Shown here: positions 1 through 8,612 of the stretch, piece by piece
Layout of the letters: each line of letters opens with the position of its first letter
How positions within the stretch are numbered: position 1 is the stretch's first letter
Assembly (NCBI GenBank): GCA_938028625.1
Contig: CALIZB010000169.1
Coordinates: 1-36,189, forward strand
Source: an uncultured Bacteroidia bacterium
GTDB taxonomy: Bacteria > Bacteroidota > Bacteroidia > JANWVE01
DNA: 36,189 nt
Direction: 5' to 3'
Program-made: the position numbers and the translations under genes
The notes under the pieces: generated by a model
What the model saw: only the letters and a program-made list of their open reading frames with translations
Databases searched by the model: none
Told to the model about the DNA's origin: nothing

Positions 1-648
1 ATTGGAATATGGGCATTAGGCTATCAAGGTAGTAATACAGAATTAGATAATGCTATTTTAGAAAAATTCTCTACCTGCGGTTCAGTTCCTTGTACCTACA
101 CGTTTTATGACATGGGCGGACCTAATGGAAATTATTTTAACAAAGAAAAATGGATTTATACTATCAATCCTGATGGTTTAAATCAAGTACAGTTACAGTT
201 TACCGCATTTGACCTTGACAACAACTATGACTATCTTAAAATTTATGACGGTGCAGATACCACTATGCCACTTTTAGCAAATCTTACAGGAAATTCCCTC
301 CCTCCGATATACAACAGTACAAACTATGCCTTAACCCTGTATTTTACTTCGGACAATGCTACGGTTAAACCCGGTTGGGTTGCTCAATGGACGTGCAGTC
401 CTGTTGCGGCTATTCAAAATAATTTTCAGAATGATGTAAAAATACGTGTATATCCTAATCCTGCACAGAATAAAGTATTTTTCTCTGTACCTGTTGAAGA
501 AGTCAGAATAATAGACAACATAGGTAAAATACAAATTATTCAAAAACACACTGACAACCTTAATATAGAACAGTTAAGTTCAGGAATTTACCTTGTGCTA
601 TACAAGCATAAAAATCAACTATGTACAGAAAAAATAATTAAGTATTAA
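1..648 (+). CDS. Secreted CUB-domain protein with T9SS sorting tail (5' partial)
   Basis: The reading frame is open from base 1, so the start lies outside the window and the last 215 residues are seen. Residues about 38-135 look like a CUB-type beta-sandwich: aromatic-rich strands, then the DYLKIYDG signature, then a conserved FTSDN segment near the end. The last ~75 residues form a type A T9SS C-terminal domain, beginning with the VYPNPAQNK motif and ending in GIYLV and a basic EKIIKY tail. The product is therefore probably exported by Sec, crosses the outer membrane through the T9SS and is anchored or released at the surface. CUB modules in such proteins usually accompany a catalytic or adhesive domain, which would lie upstream and is not visible. 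The next gene's promoter starts 9 bases after the stop. Confidence 0.85.
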   Translation: MGIWALGYQGSNTELDNAILEKFSTCGSVPCTYTFYDMGGPNGNYFNKEKWIYTINPDGLNQVQLQFTAFDLDNNYDYLKIYDGADTTMPLLANLTGNSLPPIYNSTNYALTLYFTSDNATVKPGWVAQWTCSPVAAIQNNFQNDVKIRVYPNPAQNKVFFSVPVEEVRIIDNIGKIQIIQKHTDNLNIEQLSSGIYLVLYKHKNQLCTEKIIKY

Positions 649-656
649 AACCAAAC

Positions 657-687
657 TTTGTTTTTCTTAAAAAAATTCTTAATTTTG
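657..687 (+). promoter_or_regulatory. Bacteroidetes-type promoter of the nucleotidyltransferase gene
   Basis: A TTTG -33 element (657-660) is followed after 19 bases by TAATTTTG (680-687), an exact match to the TAnnTTTG -7 consensus. The -7 box ends 9 bases before the ATG at 697, so the 5' leader should be only a few bases long. Confidence 0.65.
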
Positions 688-696
688 ACTTTCAGT

Positions 697-1626
697 ATGG
701 AATTATGTGAACCCCTGCTTTCCTCGCTCTTGTACTTTGACTACTTTAAATATCCGCTTAAACTGCATGAAATACATCAGTTTCTGTATAAAAAAACTTC
801 TGTTCAAGAAGTAAAAAAACATTTGCGTTATCTGTTAGACCTGAATATTGTACACAGCTATAAACAGTATTATGCTTTGTCGGAAGATATTCAGGAATGG
901 GTAGAAAAGCGCGAAAAAAATTTTTCTTTATCACAGGAGTATTGGATAAAGGCAGACAGATACAGCCGCCTGATAGGTAGGTTTCCTTATGTAAGGGCAG
1001 TTTTTATTTCAGGTTCACTCTCTAAAAATAATACGGATACAAATGGAGATATAGATTATTTTATTATTACTAAAAACAATCGCTTATGGTTATGTAGAAC
1101 TCTCCTTGTGTTATTCAAAAAAATGTTTTTGCTCAATTCCAAAAAGTACTTTTGTGTAAATTATTTTTTAAGCGAATATCACCTTGCTATCCCTGATGAA
1201 AACCGTTTCGTAGCTGTGGAACTCTTTACTATGCGCTTAATGTATCAGGAACAGGACTTGCGCACAAAGGTTCTCCAAAACAATCTTTGGGCAGTAAAAA
1301 TGCTTCCCAACTATGATTTACGGCATTATCATTATGGACATTTAGCTCAAAAACGAGTGTGGTACAAAACACTATTAGAAAATTGTATGAATAATTTTTT
1401 AGGCACATGGTTAGATAATCTTTTTCACAAAATTACCTTTCGGAGGTGGAAAAAAAAATTCGGATACCTGCCAAAGGAGACTTTTGAAGTCGCTTTTCGT
1501 TCGCTCAAACATTCTTCCAAACATCATCCACATCAATATCAGCAGAAAGTGATAGAATATGTTCAGACAAACTTATCGCTTTACATGGAAAAATGTAGTC
1601 CTATGGCTACAGAAATTACTTCTTAA
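697..1626 (+). CDS. Winged-helix/nucleotidyltransferase-fold protein
   Basis: 309 residues from the ATG at 697, chosen because a good promoter ends just upstream; a TTG at 658 in the same frame lies inside the promoter. Residues ~8-60 resemble a winged-helix module. Residues 102-124 carry the nucleotidyltransferase-superfamily signature: FISGSLSKN (G106, S107) followed by DIDYFI (D118, D120), the metal-binding DxD pair. The C-terminal part is basic and helical, with many His and Lys. The family transfers nucleotidyl groups to protein, RNA or small acceptors, or acts as a toxin, but the substrate cannot be read from the sequence. No antitoxin-like partner is adjacent, which argues against a MNT/HEPN toxin pair. 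It converges with the T9SS gene on the other strand, with a 5-base gap. Confidence 0.7.
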   Translation: MELCEPLLSSLLYFDYFKYPLKLHEIHQFLYKKTSVQEVKKHLRYLLDLNIVHSYKQYYALSEDIQEWVEKREKNFSLSQEYWIKADRYSRLIGRFPYVRAVFISGSLSKNNTDTNGDIDYFIITKNNRLWLCRTLLVLFKKMFLLNSKKYFCVNYFLSEYHLAIPDENRFVAVELFTMRLMYQEQDLRTKVLQNNLWAVKMLPNYDLRHYHYGHLAQKRVWYKTLLENCMNNFLGTWLDNLFHKITFRRWKKKFGYLPKETFEVAFRSLKHSSKHHPHQYQQKVIEYVQTNLSLYMEKCSPMATEITS

Positions 1627-1631
1627 CACTG

Positions 1632-3032
1632 CTAATTTTTCACAAATTTAGTGCGATATACTTTACCTTGTTCATGGGTAAGCGTAAGTATATAAACTCC
1701 TGCATGCAAGTGCTGTATACCTAATTGTTCAGATAAGATATTTCCTGTTTTTTTCTGTGTTTCTGAAAGAATTTTACCCTGCATATCAGTTATTTGTATG
1801 CGGATATTACCTGGTGTATAATTTGAACCCTGTATTTGTATAAAATCTGTGGCAGGATTAGGAAAGACTTGGGTTTCTGTAAATACATCAGGGCTTTGGT
1901 GAATAGAAACAGCTTGTCTTGCATCAAAAATATACAAGCCTGTTTGCATATCAGATGCTAGTATTCTGCCACTCGGTAAAAACGGATATACGCCCCAGTT
2001 GCCTACATAACTCGCTTCTGCCAAAGTATCATTTTTAGGATAGGTGTCGTAATAGCCCACCTCTACGGGATTCGCGGGATTGCTTACATTAAAAATGCGC
2101 AGCCCGTCTGAGTAATACGAACAGTAAATATAATCGCCTACCCAATAAGGAATATGCGGTACTTTATATTTTTTGTTTGTACTAGAACTGATGTGCGCAA
2201 GAAGTTCAGGATTATTGAAATCGCTGATGTCATAGATTTTGAGGGGTAAATTATGTGGTACTTCATCAGTAAATACAATTTTTTTATGGTCTGGGCTAAG
2301 CCACGAAGAATGATTATACCCTGAATACTGATACCCCGTAATACGCATCAGTTCTATGGGATTAGCAGGATTTCTGTAATCATAAACAAACAAACCGTCA
2401 AAACCATTAGAACAGTACGCTGTATCATTATACACGGTTACTTGATGTACATGGCTGAAAAAAGGTTCGTTTAATACAGAAATGAGTTGTGGTCTTTCAG
2501 GATTTTGCAGACTGTACACTGCCATTTTATAAAAGCCTGTTACCCCTCCGGGATTGCGTGTACTGCATGCATATAAACGATTGTTTTCAATGTACATGCT
2601 ATGAATGTTGGTACAGATAGTATCACTTTGATAAACAATATGTACAGAATCGGGAAGATAGCTTAAATCGGCTACAATGAGCGAAGAATTAGCGCAGTTG
2701 TCTGCCGCCATATACGCATAGTGAGAATAGGTTTTTAAATCTCTGTTAATGCATCGCGAGGAGATAAGGTCAGGGATATACGCGCGCAATACTGGGTGTG
2801 TAGGATTAGTTACTTCAATAAAATAATATCCTGAAACTCCTCCAAGCAGGGCATATTCACGTCCATTTTGAGCATAGCCCCAAATTTCATTGTACTTTTG
2901 AGTAAAAAGATGTGTAGTATCTGAATTTGGTGCTCCATTCCAATGACCTAATAAGGTAATATTATAGCTGATTTGCCCCCAAGAACAAGATAAAGCAAAG
3001 AATGCGAATAAGAAAAACAGGTTCTTTTTCAC
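1632..3032 (-). CDS. Choice-of-anchor B family secreted protein with T9SS tail
   Basis: 466 residues from a GTG at 3032. The frame stays open to an ATG at 3134, but that start overlaps the flavoprotein gene and puts a hydrophobic stretch in front of a normal signal peptide. From the GTG the protein begins VKKNLFFLF and a signal peptide ends near SCSWG/QIS; a near-consensus -7 box (TATTTTTTG, 3045-3053) lies 12 bases upstream. The body consists of repeats with the pattern 'IFDVSNPANPVEVG', typical of LVIVD/choice-of-anchor-B beta-propeller proteins. The C-terminus is a T9SS domain starting at VFPNPATD. The expected location is the cell surface. The ligand is unknown. Confidence 0.8.
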   Translation of the reverse strand: MKKNLFFLFAFFALSCSWGQISYNITLLGHWNGAPNSDTTHLFTQKYNEIWGYAQNGREYALLGGVSGYYFIEVTNPTHPVLRAYIPDLISSRCINRDLKTYSHYAYMAADNCANSSLIVADLSYLPDSVHIVYQSDTICTNIHSMYIENNRLYACSTRNPGGVTGFYKMAVYSLQNPERPQLISVLNEPFFSHVHQVTVYNDTAYCSNGFDGLFVYDYRNPANPIELMRITGYQYSGYNHSSWLSPDHKKIVFTDEVPHNLPLKIYDISDFNNPELLAHISSSTNKKYKVPHIPYWVGDYIYCSYYSDGLRIFNVSNPANPVEVGYYDTYPKNDTLAEASYVGNWGVYPFLPSGRILASDMQTGLYIFDARQAVSIHQSPDVFTETQVFPNPATDFIQIQGSNYTPGNIRIQITDMQGKILSETQKKTGNILSEQLGIQHLHAGVYILTLTHEQGKVYRTKFVKN

Positions 3033-3111
3033 TTTGGCAAGATACAAAAAATACATATAAAGTAAAACGAAGTTACACAAAATTATGAAATAAAAACGTA
3101 TTAACCTTATT

Positions 3112-4236
3112 TTATAAAGAGATTTTACTCCCATGAGTTTGTTTAATTAACCAACGAGTAATTGGCATAGAATGCTTCAAAGTCATAAGGGAAAATGCTG
3201 TCAAGGTAGTATTGCCAAATAAATGCTGTAATCTTTTTCCCCATGCAATTCGGCTATAAAAGTGCTTTCTCCATTGTTTTGCATACAATAACTCTGCCTG
3301 TTTGCGGGAGATTCTGCCTTCAAATGCCTGTATTAAAATTTCTGATGCTATTTTTGCTCCATGAATAGCCATTGACATACCATTACCACAAAGTGGGGTG
3401 ATTAGCCCTGCGCTATCACCTACCATGAATATATGCTGTTCTACGGGATTTTTTGGGGAAAAAGAAATTTCATTTATCGTTTCAGGTGTATCCCATAAAA
3501 ACTCTGCATTTGTAAATATATCTTTGAGAAACGAGTTTTTACAAAGTACATTTTTTTCCATTTCAGGAATAGATTTATGTTTTTTAAGGTGTTTTTTGTG
3601 TGTGAGATAGCATAAACAATGTTGGTTGTTTTCTATGGCAGAGATACCACAGTAGCCTTCATCAAAATTATGTAAAGCAATTGTGTTTTTATCAAAATCG
3701 TATTTAACGTGATATTTTACAGCAATATAAGGCGTTTTTTTGTAAAAAAACGGACGATTTAAGATACGGTCTAAATTACTGCGTTTGCCATAACTTCCTA
3801 TCACATATTTTGCTGTGAGCATTTGCCCTTGTTGAGTAGATATGTAAAAGGTGTTATTTTCAAAATAAATGTTTTCAACTGTGGTATTGAGGTAAAACTG
3901 TACTCCTACTTTGAGATTTTGTTCATAAATAAAGTTGTCTAATGTATACCTGCTAATACCAAAACCGCCTAAATCCAAAGGCGCAGAAAGTTTTATTTTA
4001 CCTGATGGGGAAGTTATTTGTAAGTTTTGGATATTTGAGGGGTTAAGTTCTTGTATGTTTAATCCTAAATGATGTAACCAGTCCCATACTTCATAAGAGA
4101 TATACTCTCCACAAACTTTATGAAAAGGATACTCTTTTTTTTCTATAACAGCCACAGATAGACCGCTCTGTTTTAACTGACGTGCCGCACACAAACCTGC
4201 TAACCCACCTCCTGTAATAATTATATCATAGTTCAT
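3112..4236 (-). CDS. FAD-dependent oxidoreductase, geranylgeranyl reductase type
   Basis: 374 residues. The N-terminal Rossmann motif is GGGLAG (residues 9-14), with an acidic end of strand 2 (VIEKKE). The CGEYIS segment (42-47) matches the geranylgeranyl-reductase/halogenase-like flavoprotein group, and the second FAD-binding motif GDSAG is at 273-277, followed by PLCGNGMSMAI. Members reduce isoprenoid double bonds or hydroxylate/halogenate small molecules; the substrate here is unknown. The start codon overlaps the stop of the upstream cyclic-nucleotide-fold gene as ATGA (4233-4236), implying translational coupling. No signal peptide is present, so the protein should be cytoplasmic or membrane-peripheral. 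Confidence 0.8.
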   Translation of the reverse strand: MNYDIIITGGGLAGLCAARQLKQSGLSVAVIEKKEYPFHKVCGEYISYEVWDWLHHLGLNIQELNPSNIQNLQITSPSGKIKLSAPLDLGGFGISRYTLDNFIYEQNLKVGVQFYLNTTVENIYFENNTFYISTQQGQMLTAKYVIGSYGKRSNLDRILNRPFFYKKTPYIAVKYHVKYDFDKNTIALHNFDEGYCGISAIENNQHCLCYLTHKKHLKKHKSIPEMEKNVLCKNSFLKDIFTNAEFLWDTPETINEISFSPKNPVEQHIFMVGDSAGLITPLCGNGMSMAIHGAKIASEILIQAFEGRISRKQAELLYAKQWRKHFYSRIAWGKRLQHLFGNTTLTAFSLMTLKHSMPITRWLIKQTHGSKISL

Positions 4237-4823
4237 GATTTTTCACGGGTTTCGGGGTCATGTGCAGGAATATCAGCAGGAATGCGGTTTTTTACCCTAA
4301 AATCTAATATACCGTCATGAACAGGAATGTTTTTGGAAAGTAGTTTAAGTATGACTTTTATTGTCCATTCGTAGTACAGTTCGCCAAATTTAGCAAGCAT
4401 TTTACCTGGAATGTCTTTGTCTTCTTGAAATACTTTCTGAATATCTGTCTGTGCTAATACATACAAAGTGGTTTTTTCCATTACAATAGCATTAAGCGGG
4501 TGCGGTTTGTCTTCTACAAGGCAGTTTTCACCAAATATCTGTCCTTCGGTGAGGGTAGTCAGTCTACGGGAATAGTCGCCGAGTTGTATGCGTAGCTGTA
4601 CCCTGCCGGATTTGACAAAAAACATAGCTTTGCTGGGGTCTCCCTGATGAAAAACTATTTCATCAGTATTGTAGTTTCTTTCATAAATATAGGGTTTGAA
4701 CTCCAGAATTTCGCTGTCCTCCAAAGTACTGAACAATATTATTTTTCTGAAAAAGTTAATAAATTGTTCGTCTTCTTCGGAATGTCGTTTCTTAAACGGG
4801 TTTTTGATAATTTCTTTTAACAT
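4233..4823 (-). CDS. Cyclic nucleotide-binding-fold protein without DNA-binding domain
   Basis: 196 residues. Residues ~30-130 form a CRP-like beta-roll: a GD turn (61-62), MFFVKSGRV (67-75), and a phosphate-binding-cassette-like segment FGENCL (97-102). In CRP/PKA folds this cassette ends with an Arg that binds the cyclic phosphate; here that position is Leu (L110 in HPLNA). The C-terminal 60 residues contain no recognisable helix-turn-helix, so this is probably not a CRP/FNR regulator. It may sense another ligand or work through protein contacts. Co-translation with the flavoprotein gene suggests a shared function. Confidence 0.7.
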   Translation of the reverse strand: MLKEIIKNPFKKRHSEEDEQFINFFRKIILFSTLEDSEILEFKPYIYERNYNTDEIVFHQGDPSKAMFFVKSGRVQLRIQLGDYSRRLTTLTEGQIFGENCLVEDKPHPLNAIVMEKTTLYVLAQTDIQKVFQEDKDIPGKMLAKFGELYYEWTIKVILKLLSKNIPVHDGILDFRVKNRIPADIPAHDPETREKS

Positions 4824-4838
4824 AAACGGCTTTTAGAG

Positions 4839-4846
4839 CAAAGATA
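4839..4846 (-). promoter_or_regulatory. Candidate -7 box for the cNMP-fold/flavoprotein operon
   Basis: The minus strand reads TATCTTTG, an exact TAnnTTTG match, 15 bases before the ATG at 4823. No convincing -33 TTTG was found at the usual spacing. Confidence 0.5.
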
Positions 4847-4883
4847 CGCAAAGTACTCGGATTTCATTCATATAGTCAGAAAT

Positions 4884-5720
4884 TTAGAGTTCTGTATAAA
4901 AGCCATACTGCTGAAATATATCGCGGCTGTATGGAGAACTCAGCCATTGTACAAAGGGCTTGAAATTGTTTGTTCCTTCGTCCCGCAAAATAAGATAAAT
5001 ACCTCTTTTTAAGGGATAAGTATTGTTCTTTACATTTTCTATGCTTGGAAAAACTGCAGCAGAAGCATTATCTTTTTTTAGAGATACTCTTTTTACGCCC
5101 CTTGCTATACCTGCAGGTCCAAAACCGACAGCCCCTTTATCGCGTGACATCTGACTGATAAGCACGTCCCATGTGGGAAGATAGTTTACATTGCCTATGG
5201 GAACCTCATCATTAAGAATGGATTTTTTGAAATATAAATAAGTATCTGAAAAATCTTCTAAACTGTATAAAGAAATGGGCATATCAGGACCACCGAGTTC
5301 TTTCCAGTTGGTGATTTCGCTTCGGTATATCCTGAATACTTGTGAAATGCTTAATTCCTGAATAGGATTATCTTGATGAACAAAAATAGAAAGGCATTCA
5401 TAAGCGAGAGGAATTTGTATGGGTTTTTTACCATAGCGCATTTCAAAATGTTGTATATCATAGTCTGTGAGGAGTTTGTTGGATACTGCCGCATCTATAA
5501 TCCCGTTGTTCAGGCATCGGACTGAATTATGCGCCCCTCCGCCTTGTATATCCACTGTAAAGTTGGGTACAAGTTCTGTGTAGGCATCACTAATTTGGCG
5601 AAGTATAGGCTGAAAGGCATCTACTCCTTTGATAACATAAGTGGTATCTTGTGCAAAAACAGGTACTGAAAAGCAGGTAATGCTACCTAAAATCCATAAT
5701 ACATACCACAACTTTGACAT
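4884..5720 (-). CDS. PstS-like periplasmic substrate-binding protein
   Basis: 278 residues. A signal peptide covers residues 1-23 (cleavage near VFA/QDTT). The rest has the PBP-like type 2 fold of phosphate-binding proteins: IKGVDAFQPIL where PstS has the G-S-T-x ligand loop, then GGGAHNSVRCL and later DKGAVGFGPAGIARGV. Phosphate transport is the best-known role, but no pstC, pstA, pstB or phoU genes are adjacent, and Bacteroidota often carry such proteins next to TonB/ExbB systems or alone. It appears monocistronic, with its own -7 box 7 bases from the start. The ligand is inferred from the family only. Confidence 0.75.
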   Translation of the reverse strand: MSKLWYVLWILGSITCFSVPVFAQDTTYVIKGVDAFQPILRQISDAYTELVPNFTVDIQGGGAHNSVRCLNNGIIDAAVSNKLLTDYDIQHFEMRYGKKPIQIPLAYECLSIFVHQDNPIQELSISQVFRIYRSEITNWKELGGPDMPISLYSLEDFSDTYLYFKKSILNDEVPIGNVNYLPTWDVLISQMSRDKGAVGFGPAGIARGVKRVSLKKDNASAAVFPSIENVKNNTYPLKRGIYLILRDEGTNNFKPFVQWLSSPYSRDIFQQYGFYTEL

Positions 5721-5727
5721 AACCTAA

Positions 5728-5735
5728 CAAACATA
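5728..5735 (-). promoter_or_regulatory. -7 box of the PstS-like gene, next to the start codon
   Basis: The minus strand reads TATGTTTG, an exact TAnnTTTG match, with 7 bases between it and the ATG at 5720. A weak CTTG sits 20 bases further upstream at the -33 position. Confidence 0.5.
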
Positions 5736-5808
5736 AAAACAATTTTTCATACTTGCAAGTTTTATATTCAAAATTTGAGTTTTTACTGTCAGGCTATCCG
5801 TTTTAATA

Positions 5809-7131
5809 CTATCTGAAAAAGCGGAGAATATCATTGAAAGTAGCAAAAATCATCAGACCTATGATGATAAAAAAACCTGCTATCTGTATAGCTTCACGTA
5901 CTTTTATAGATGGCTCTCTGCGAGTTATGCCTTCATAGATAAGTAAAACCACGTGTCCACCATCTAAGGCAGGAATAGGTAAAAGGTTAGTAAATGCGAG
6001 AATAACACTGATAATAGCCGTAAGTTTAAGAAATCCAAACCAACCACCATTGTTTCTTGCTTGTCCGAAGGTTTCAATAATACCCAATGGACCACGAACA
6101 TTTTCAGAAAAAGAAAGCTCTCCCCTGAATATCTTACGAAGTCCTTGTATATTCATTACGACAAAATTCCATGATTCTACCGCACCCGCAGGTATAGCTT
6201 CAAAAAAATTGTATCGTTTAATTTTTTCCGCAATTTCTTGGTTAGGAACTATGCCTAATCCTTTTTCTCCAAGTTTGCCTTTAAGTTCTATTTCTTGACC
6301 ACTACGAAGCACTTTTATTGTAATATCCTTGTTTTTATTTTCGTTGATAGCTGTTTTAAGTTCATCAAAATAACGGGTTTTGGTATCATTAACGCTTAAA
6401 ATTTTATCTCCCTTTTGAATTCCCATAGATGCGGCAACAGAATTAGGTGCAACTTCCGCAATAGTATACTCAAAACGAGGTAAAAATACAGGTTCTCCAC
6501 GTTTTTGTTTAGACAACTTACCGACAAAGTCCGCAGGAATGTTTATTTTTTGCTTCTCACCGTTACGGATAATTTCGTAATACGGATTGTCCTTCAAAAA
6601 CACCTGCGGATTTATCATAGCTTCATACGTTTCAGGCAGTGTGCCGTTTACAGAAGTAATTTTGTCTCCTGTGCGTAAACCTAATTGATAACCCAAACTG
6701 TTTTCAGATACAAAAATGCCATTTTCTAATTGTTTAGAGAGTATCATAGGTTCGCCATATATGGATTTTAATGCCGCAAAAATGAGAATGGCTGTGATGG
6801 TGTTAAAGATAATTCCACCAAGCATGACAAGTATGCGTTGCCATATTGGTTTAGAACGAAATTCATACGGTTTTGGGGGTTCTTTTAGCGCTTCTTTGTC
6901 CATGTTTTCGTCCAATATCCCTGATATTTTGACATATCCCCCAAATGGAATGATGCCAATGCCGTATTCTGTATCTTTTATTTTTTTGCTGAGCTTTATG
7001 TTTTTTATCTCAAAAAACAGGAAAAACTTCTCTACACGCATGCCGAATAGCCTTGCAAAGAGAAAATGCCCAAACTCATGAATAACAATCAAAATAGAGA
7101 GAGCTAAAATTGCCAATAATATATTTACCAT
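5809..7131 (-). CDS. rseP: RIP zinc metalloprotease RseP (site-2 protease)
   Basis: 440 residues, the normal length for the family. The first transmembrane helix holds the zinc-binding HEFGH motif (residues 18-22). One or two PDZ domains follow in the middle (GIQKGDKILSVND is the clearest carboxylate-binding region), and a late transmembrane segment carries the third zinc ligand in LPIPALDGGH (D390). It cleaves transmembrane substrates such as anti-sigma factors and signal-peptide remnants in the inner membrane. In many bacteria rseP follows dxr or bamA-region genes; here it is flanked by the PstS-like gene and a CoA-transferase. A -7 box lies 35 bases upstream of the ATG. Confidence 0.95.
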   Translation of the reverse strand: MVNILLAILALSILIVIHEFGHFLFARLFGMRVEKFFLFFEIKNIKLSKKIKDTEYGIGIIPFGGYVKISGILDENMDKEALKEPPKPYEFRSKPIWQRILVMLGGIIFNTITAILIFAALKSIYGEPMILSKQLENGIFVSENSLGYQLGLRTGDKITSVNGTLPETYEAMINPQVFLKDNPYYEIIRNGEKQKINIPADFVGKLSKQKRGEPVFLPRFEYTIAEVAPNSVAASMGIQKGDKILSVNDTKTRYFDELKTAINENKNKDITIKVLRSGQEIELKGKLGEKGLGIVPNQEIAEKIKRYNFFEAIPAGAVESWNFVVMNIQGLRKIFRGELSFSENVRGPLGIIETFGQARNNGGWFGFLKLTAIISVILAFTNLLPIPALDGGHVVLLIYEGITRREPSIKVREAIQIAGFFIIIGLMIFATFNDILRFFR

Positions 7132-7166
7132 GGTTATATCTTTCTTGAAAAAGTGATATTAGACTG

Positions 7167-7174
7167 CAAAAATA
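7167..7174 (-). promoter_or_regulatory. Candidate -7 box of rseP
   Basis: The minus strand reads TATTTTTG, an exact TAnnTTTG match, 35 bases before the rseP start, giving a conventional short leader. No clear -33 element was found. Confidence 0.45.
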
Positions 7175-7283
7175 ATACCTTGCCTGACTTTTGCAGAATT
7201 TTTTATCTGAATATTGTATAACAAATCAGAAAAAATAAGGTTACTTTGGTACAGTTAGCGCCTACTTAATGACCGAAACTTCT

Positions 7284-8549
7284 TTATCCCCACAGTTCTT
7301 TGGCGGCTTTGGACAAGTTTTCTCTGTGGTCAGGGTGAGCAATGTCAATCAGGGCTTTGGCACGTTGTTCTATATTTTTACCATATAAATATGCTACACC
7401 ATATTCGGTTACTATGTAATGCACGTGAGCGCGGGTAGTAACAACCCCTGCTCCTATTTTAGGGACAACGCTAATACGAGACTCACCTTTTGAGGTAACC
7501 GAAGGTAATGCAATAATAGGTTTTCCACCTTCGGATAAAGATGCGCCTCGTATAAAATCCATTTGTCCACCCACGCCTGAATACATGCGCGTACCGATAG
7601 AATCTGCACACACCTGACCTGTTAAATCTACTTCAATAGCACTGTTAATAGCTGTTACCTTTGGATTTCTACGAATATTTGTTGTATCATTCACATATTG
7701 ACTGTCTAACATTAAAATACTCGGATTATCATGCATAAAATCTAGTAAACGTTGCGAACCCAAAGCAAAACCAGAAACAATTTTGTTTTTATGAATCGCT
7801 TTGTGCTCTCCTGTGATAACGCCTTTTTCTACAAGGTCAATGATACCATCAGAAAACATCTCCGTGTGTACTCCAAGTCCTTTGTGGTTTGTGAGTGCTT
7901 TAAGCACGGCATTAGGAATAGCGCCTATGCCCATCTGAAGGGTTGCTCCGTCTTCTACAAGTTCAGCGATATGATTACCAATTTTTTGTTCAATTTCATT
8001 CGGTTCAGCAACTTCATGCGTAATAAGCGGTTCATCTACCTCTACACCAAAATGGATTTTACTATGGTGTATAACGCCATCTCCAAATGTTCTTGGCATT
8101 TTAGGATTTACTTGTGCAATTACATATCTAGCGCTTTGTACTGCGGATAAAGTTACATCTACGGAAGGACCAAGAGAACAATTACCATGTTTATCAGGGG
8201 GAGAAACTTGTATCAAAGCAACATCTAACGGAAGTATTTTTCTGCGAAAAAGTAATGGCACTTCGCTTAAAAAAATAGGTACATAATCTGCTCGGTGTGT
8301 AGGAATGGCATCTCTTGTATTTTTAGCTATAAAAAACACATTGGTATAAAAGTTTTCTGCATATTCAGGATTAGTATAACTAGCGTCACCTTCGGTATGA
8401 ATATGTACGATTTCTACATTGCGTAATCTGCTTGCTTGTGCGACCATACCTTTGATAAGTTGCTGAGGTGTAGCTGACGCCCCCTGAATAAACACTCTGT
8501 TGCCTGACTGTATCATTCCGCAGGCTTCTTCCAAAGAAACAATTTTCAT
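7284..8549 (-). CDS. Acetyl-CoA hydrolase/transferase family CoA-transferase
   Basis: 421 residues, the length of the 4-hydroxybutyrate/acetate CoA-transferase group (class I fold, two tandem NagB-like domains). The catalytic glutamate is seen in HTEMFSDG (E230). Other family landmarks are SPPDKHGNCSLG (116-127), the CoA-binding-loop-type QMGIGAIPNAV (205-215), and TEYGVAYLYGKN near the C-terminus. It should exchange CoA between short acyl groups such as acetate, butyrate, propionate or 4-hydroxybutyrate through a glutamyl-CoA intermediate in the cytoplasm. No neighbouring fermentation genes narrow the substrate. It is probably monocistronic. Confidence 0.9.
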   Translation of the reverse strand: MKIVSLEEACGMIQSGNRVFIQGASATPQQLIKGMVAQASRLRNVEIVHIHTEGDASYTNPEYAENFYTNVFFIAKNTRDAIPTHRADYVPIFLSEVPLLFRRKILPLDVALIQVSPPDKHGNCSLGPSVDVTLSAVQSARYVIAQVNPKMPRTFGDGVIHHSKIHFGVEVDEPLITHEVAEPNEIEQKIGNHIAELVEDGATLQMGIGAIPNAVLKALTNHKGLGVHTEMFSDGIIDLVEKGVITGEHKAIHKNKIVSGFALGSQRLLDFMHDNPSILMLDSQYVNDTTNIRRNPKVTAINSAIEVDLTGQVCADSIGTRMYSGVGGQMDFIRGASLSEGGKPIIALPSVTSKGESRISVVPKIGAGVVTTRAHVHYIVTEYGVAYLYGKNIEQRAKALIDIAHPDHRENLSKAAKELWG

Positions 8550-8554
8550 GTCAG

Positions 8555-8562
8555 CAAAAATA
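8555..8562 (-). promoter_or_regulatory. -7 box of the CoA-transferase gene, 5 bases from the start
   Basis: The minus strand reads TATTTTTG, an exact TAnnTTTG match. Only 5 bases separate it from the ATG at 8549, predicting a leaderless or 1-2-base-leader mRNA. Confidence 0.55.
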
Positions 8563-8612
8563 CAGTTTTTTAATCAGGACAATGTTAAGCAAAAAAATAA
8601 AAAAAATACCTC

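Noticed and set aside
658-696. TTG starts extending the nucleotidyltransferase (658), FtsL-like (13664) and ClpS (30440) proteins
   Set aside because: Each has a good ATG downstream; the first overlaps its own promoter, the second lies upstream of the -7 box, and ClpS family length fits the ATG.
3033-3134. Longer start (ATG at 3134 or 3056) for the choice-of-anchor B protein
   Set aside because: The signal peptide fits the GTG at 3032, and a near-consensus -7 box lies between these ATGs and the GTG.
7199-7236. Hairpin after the CoA-transferase gene (TCTGA/TCAGA with flanking T and A runs)
   Set aside because: Only a 5-base-pair core with a 15-base loop; too weak to call as a terminator in such A+T-rich DNA.
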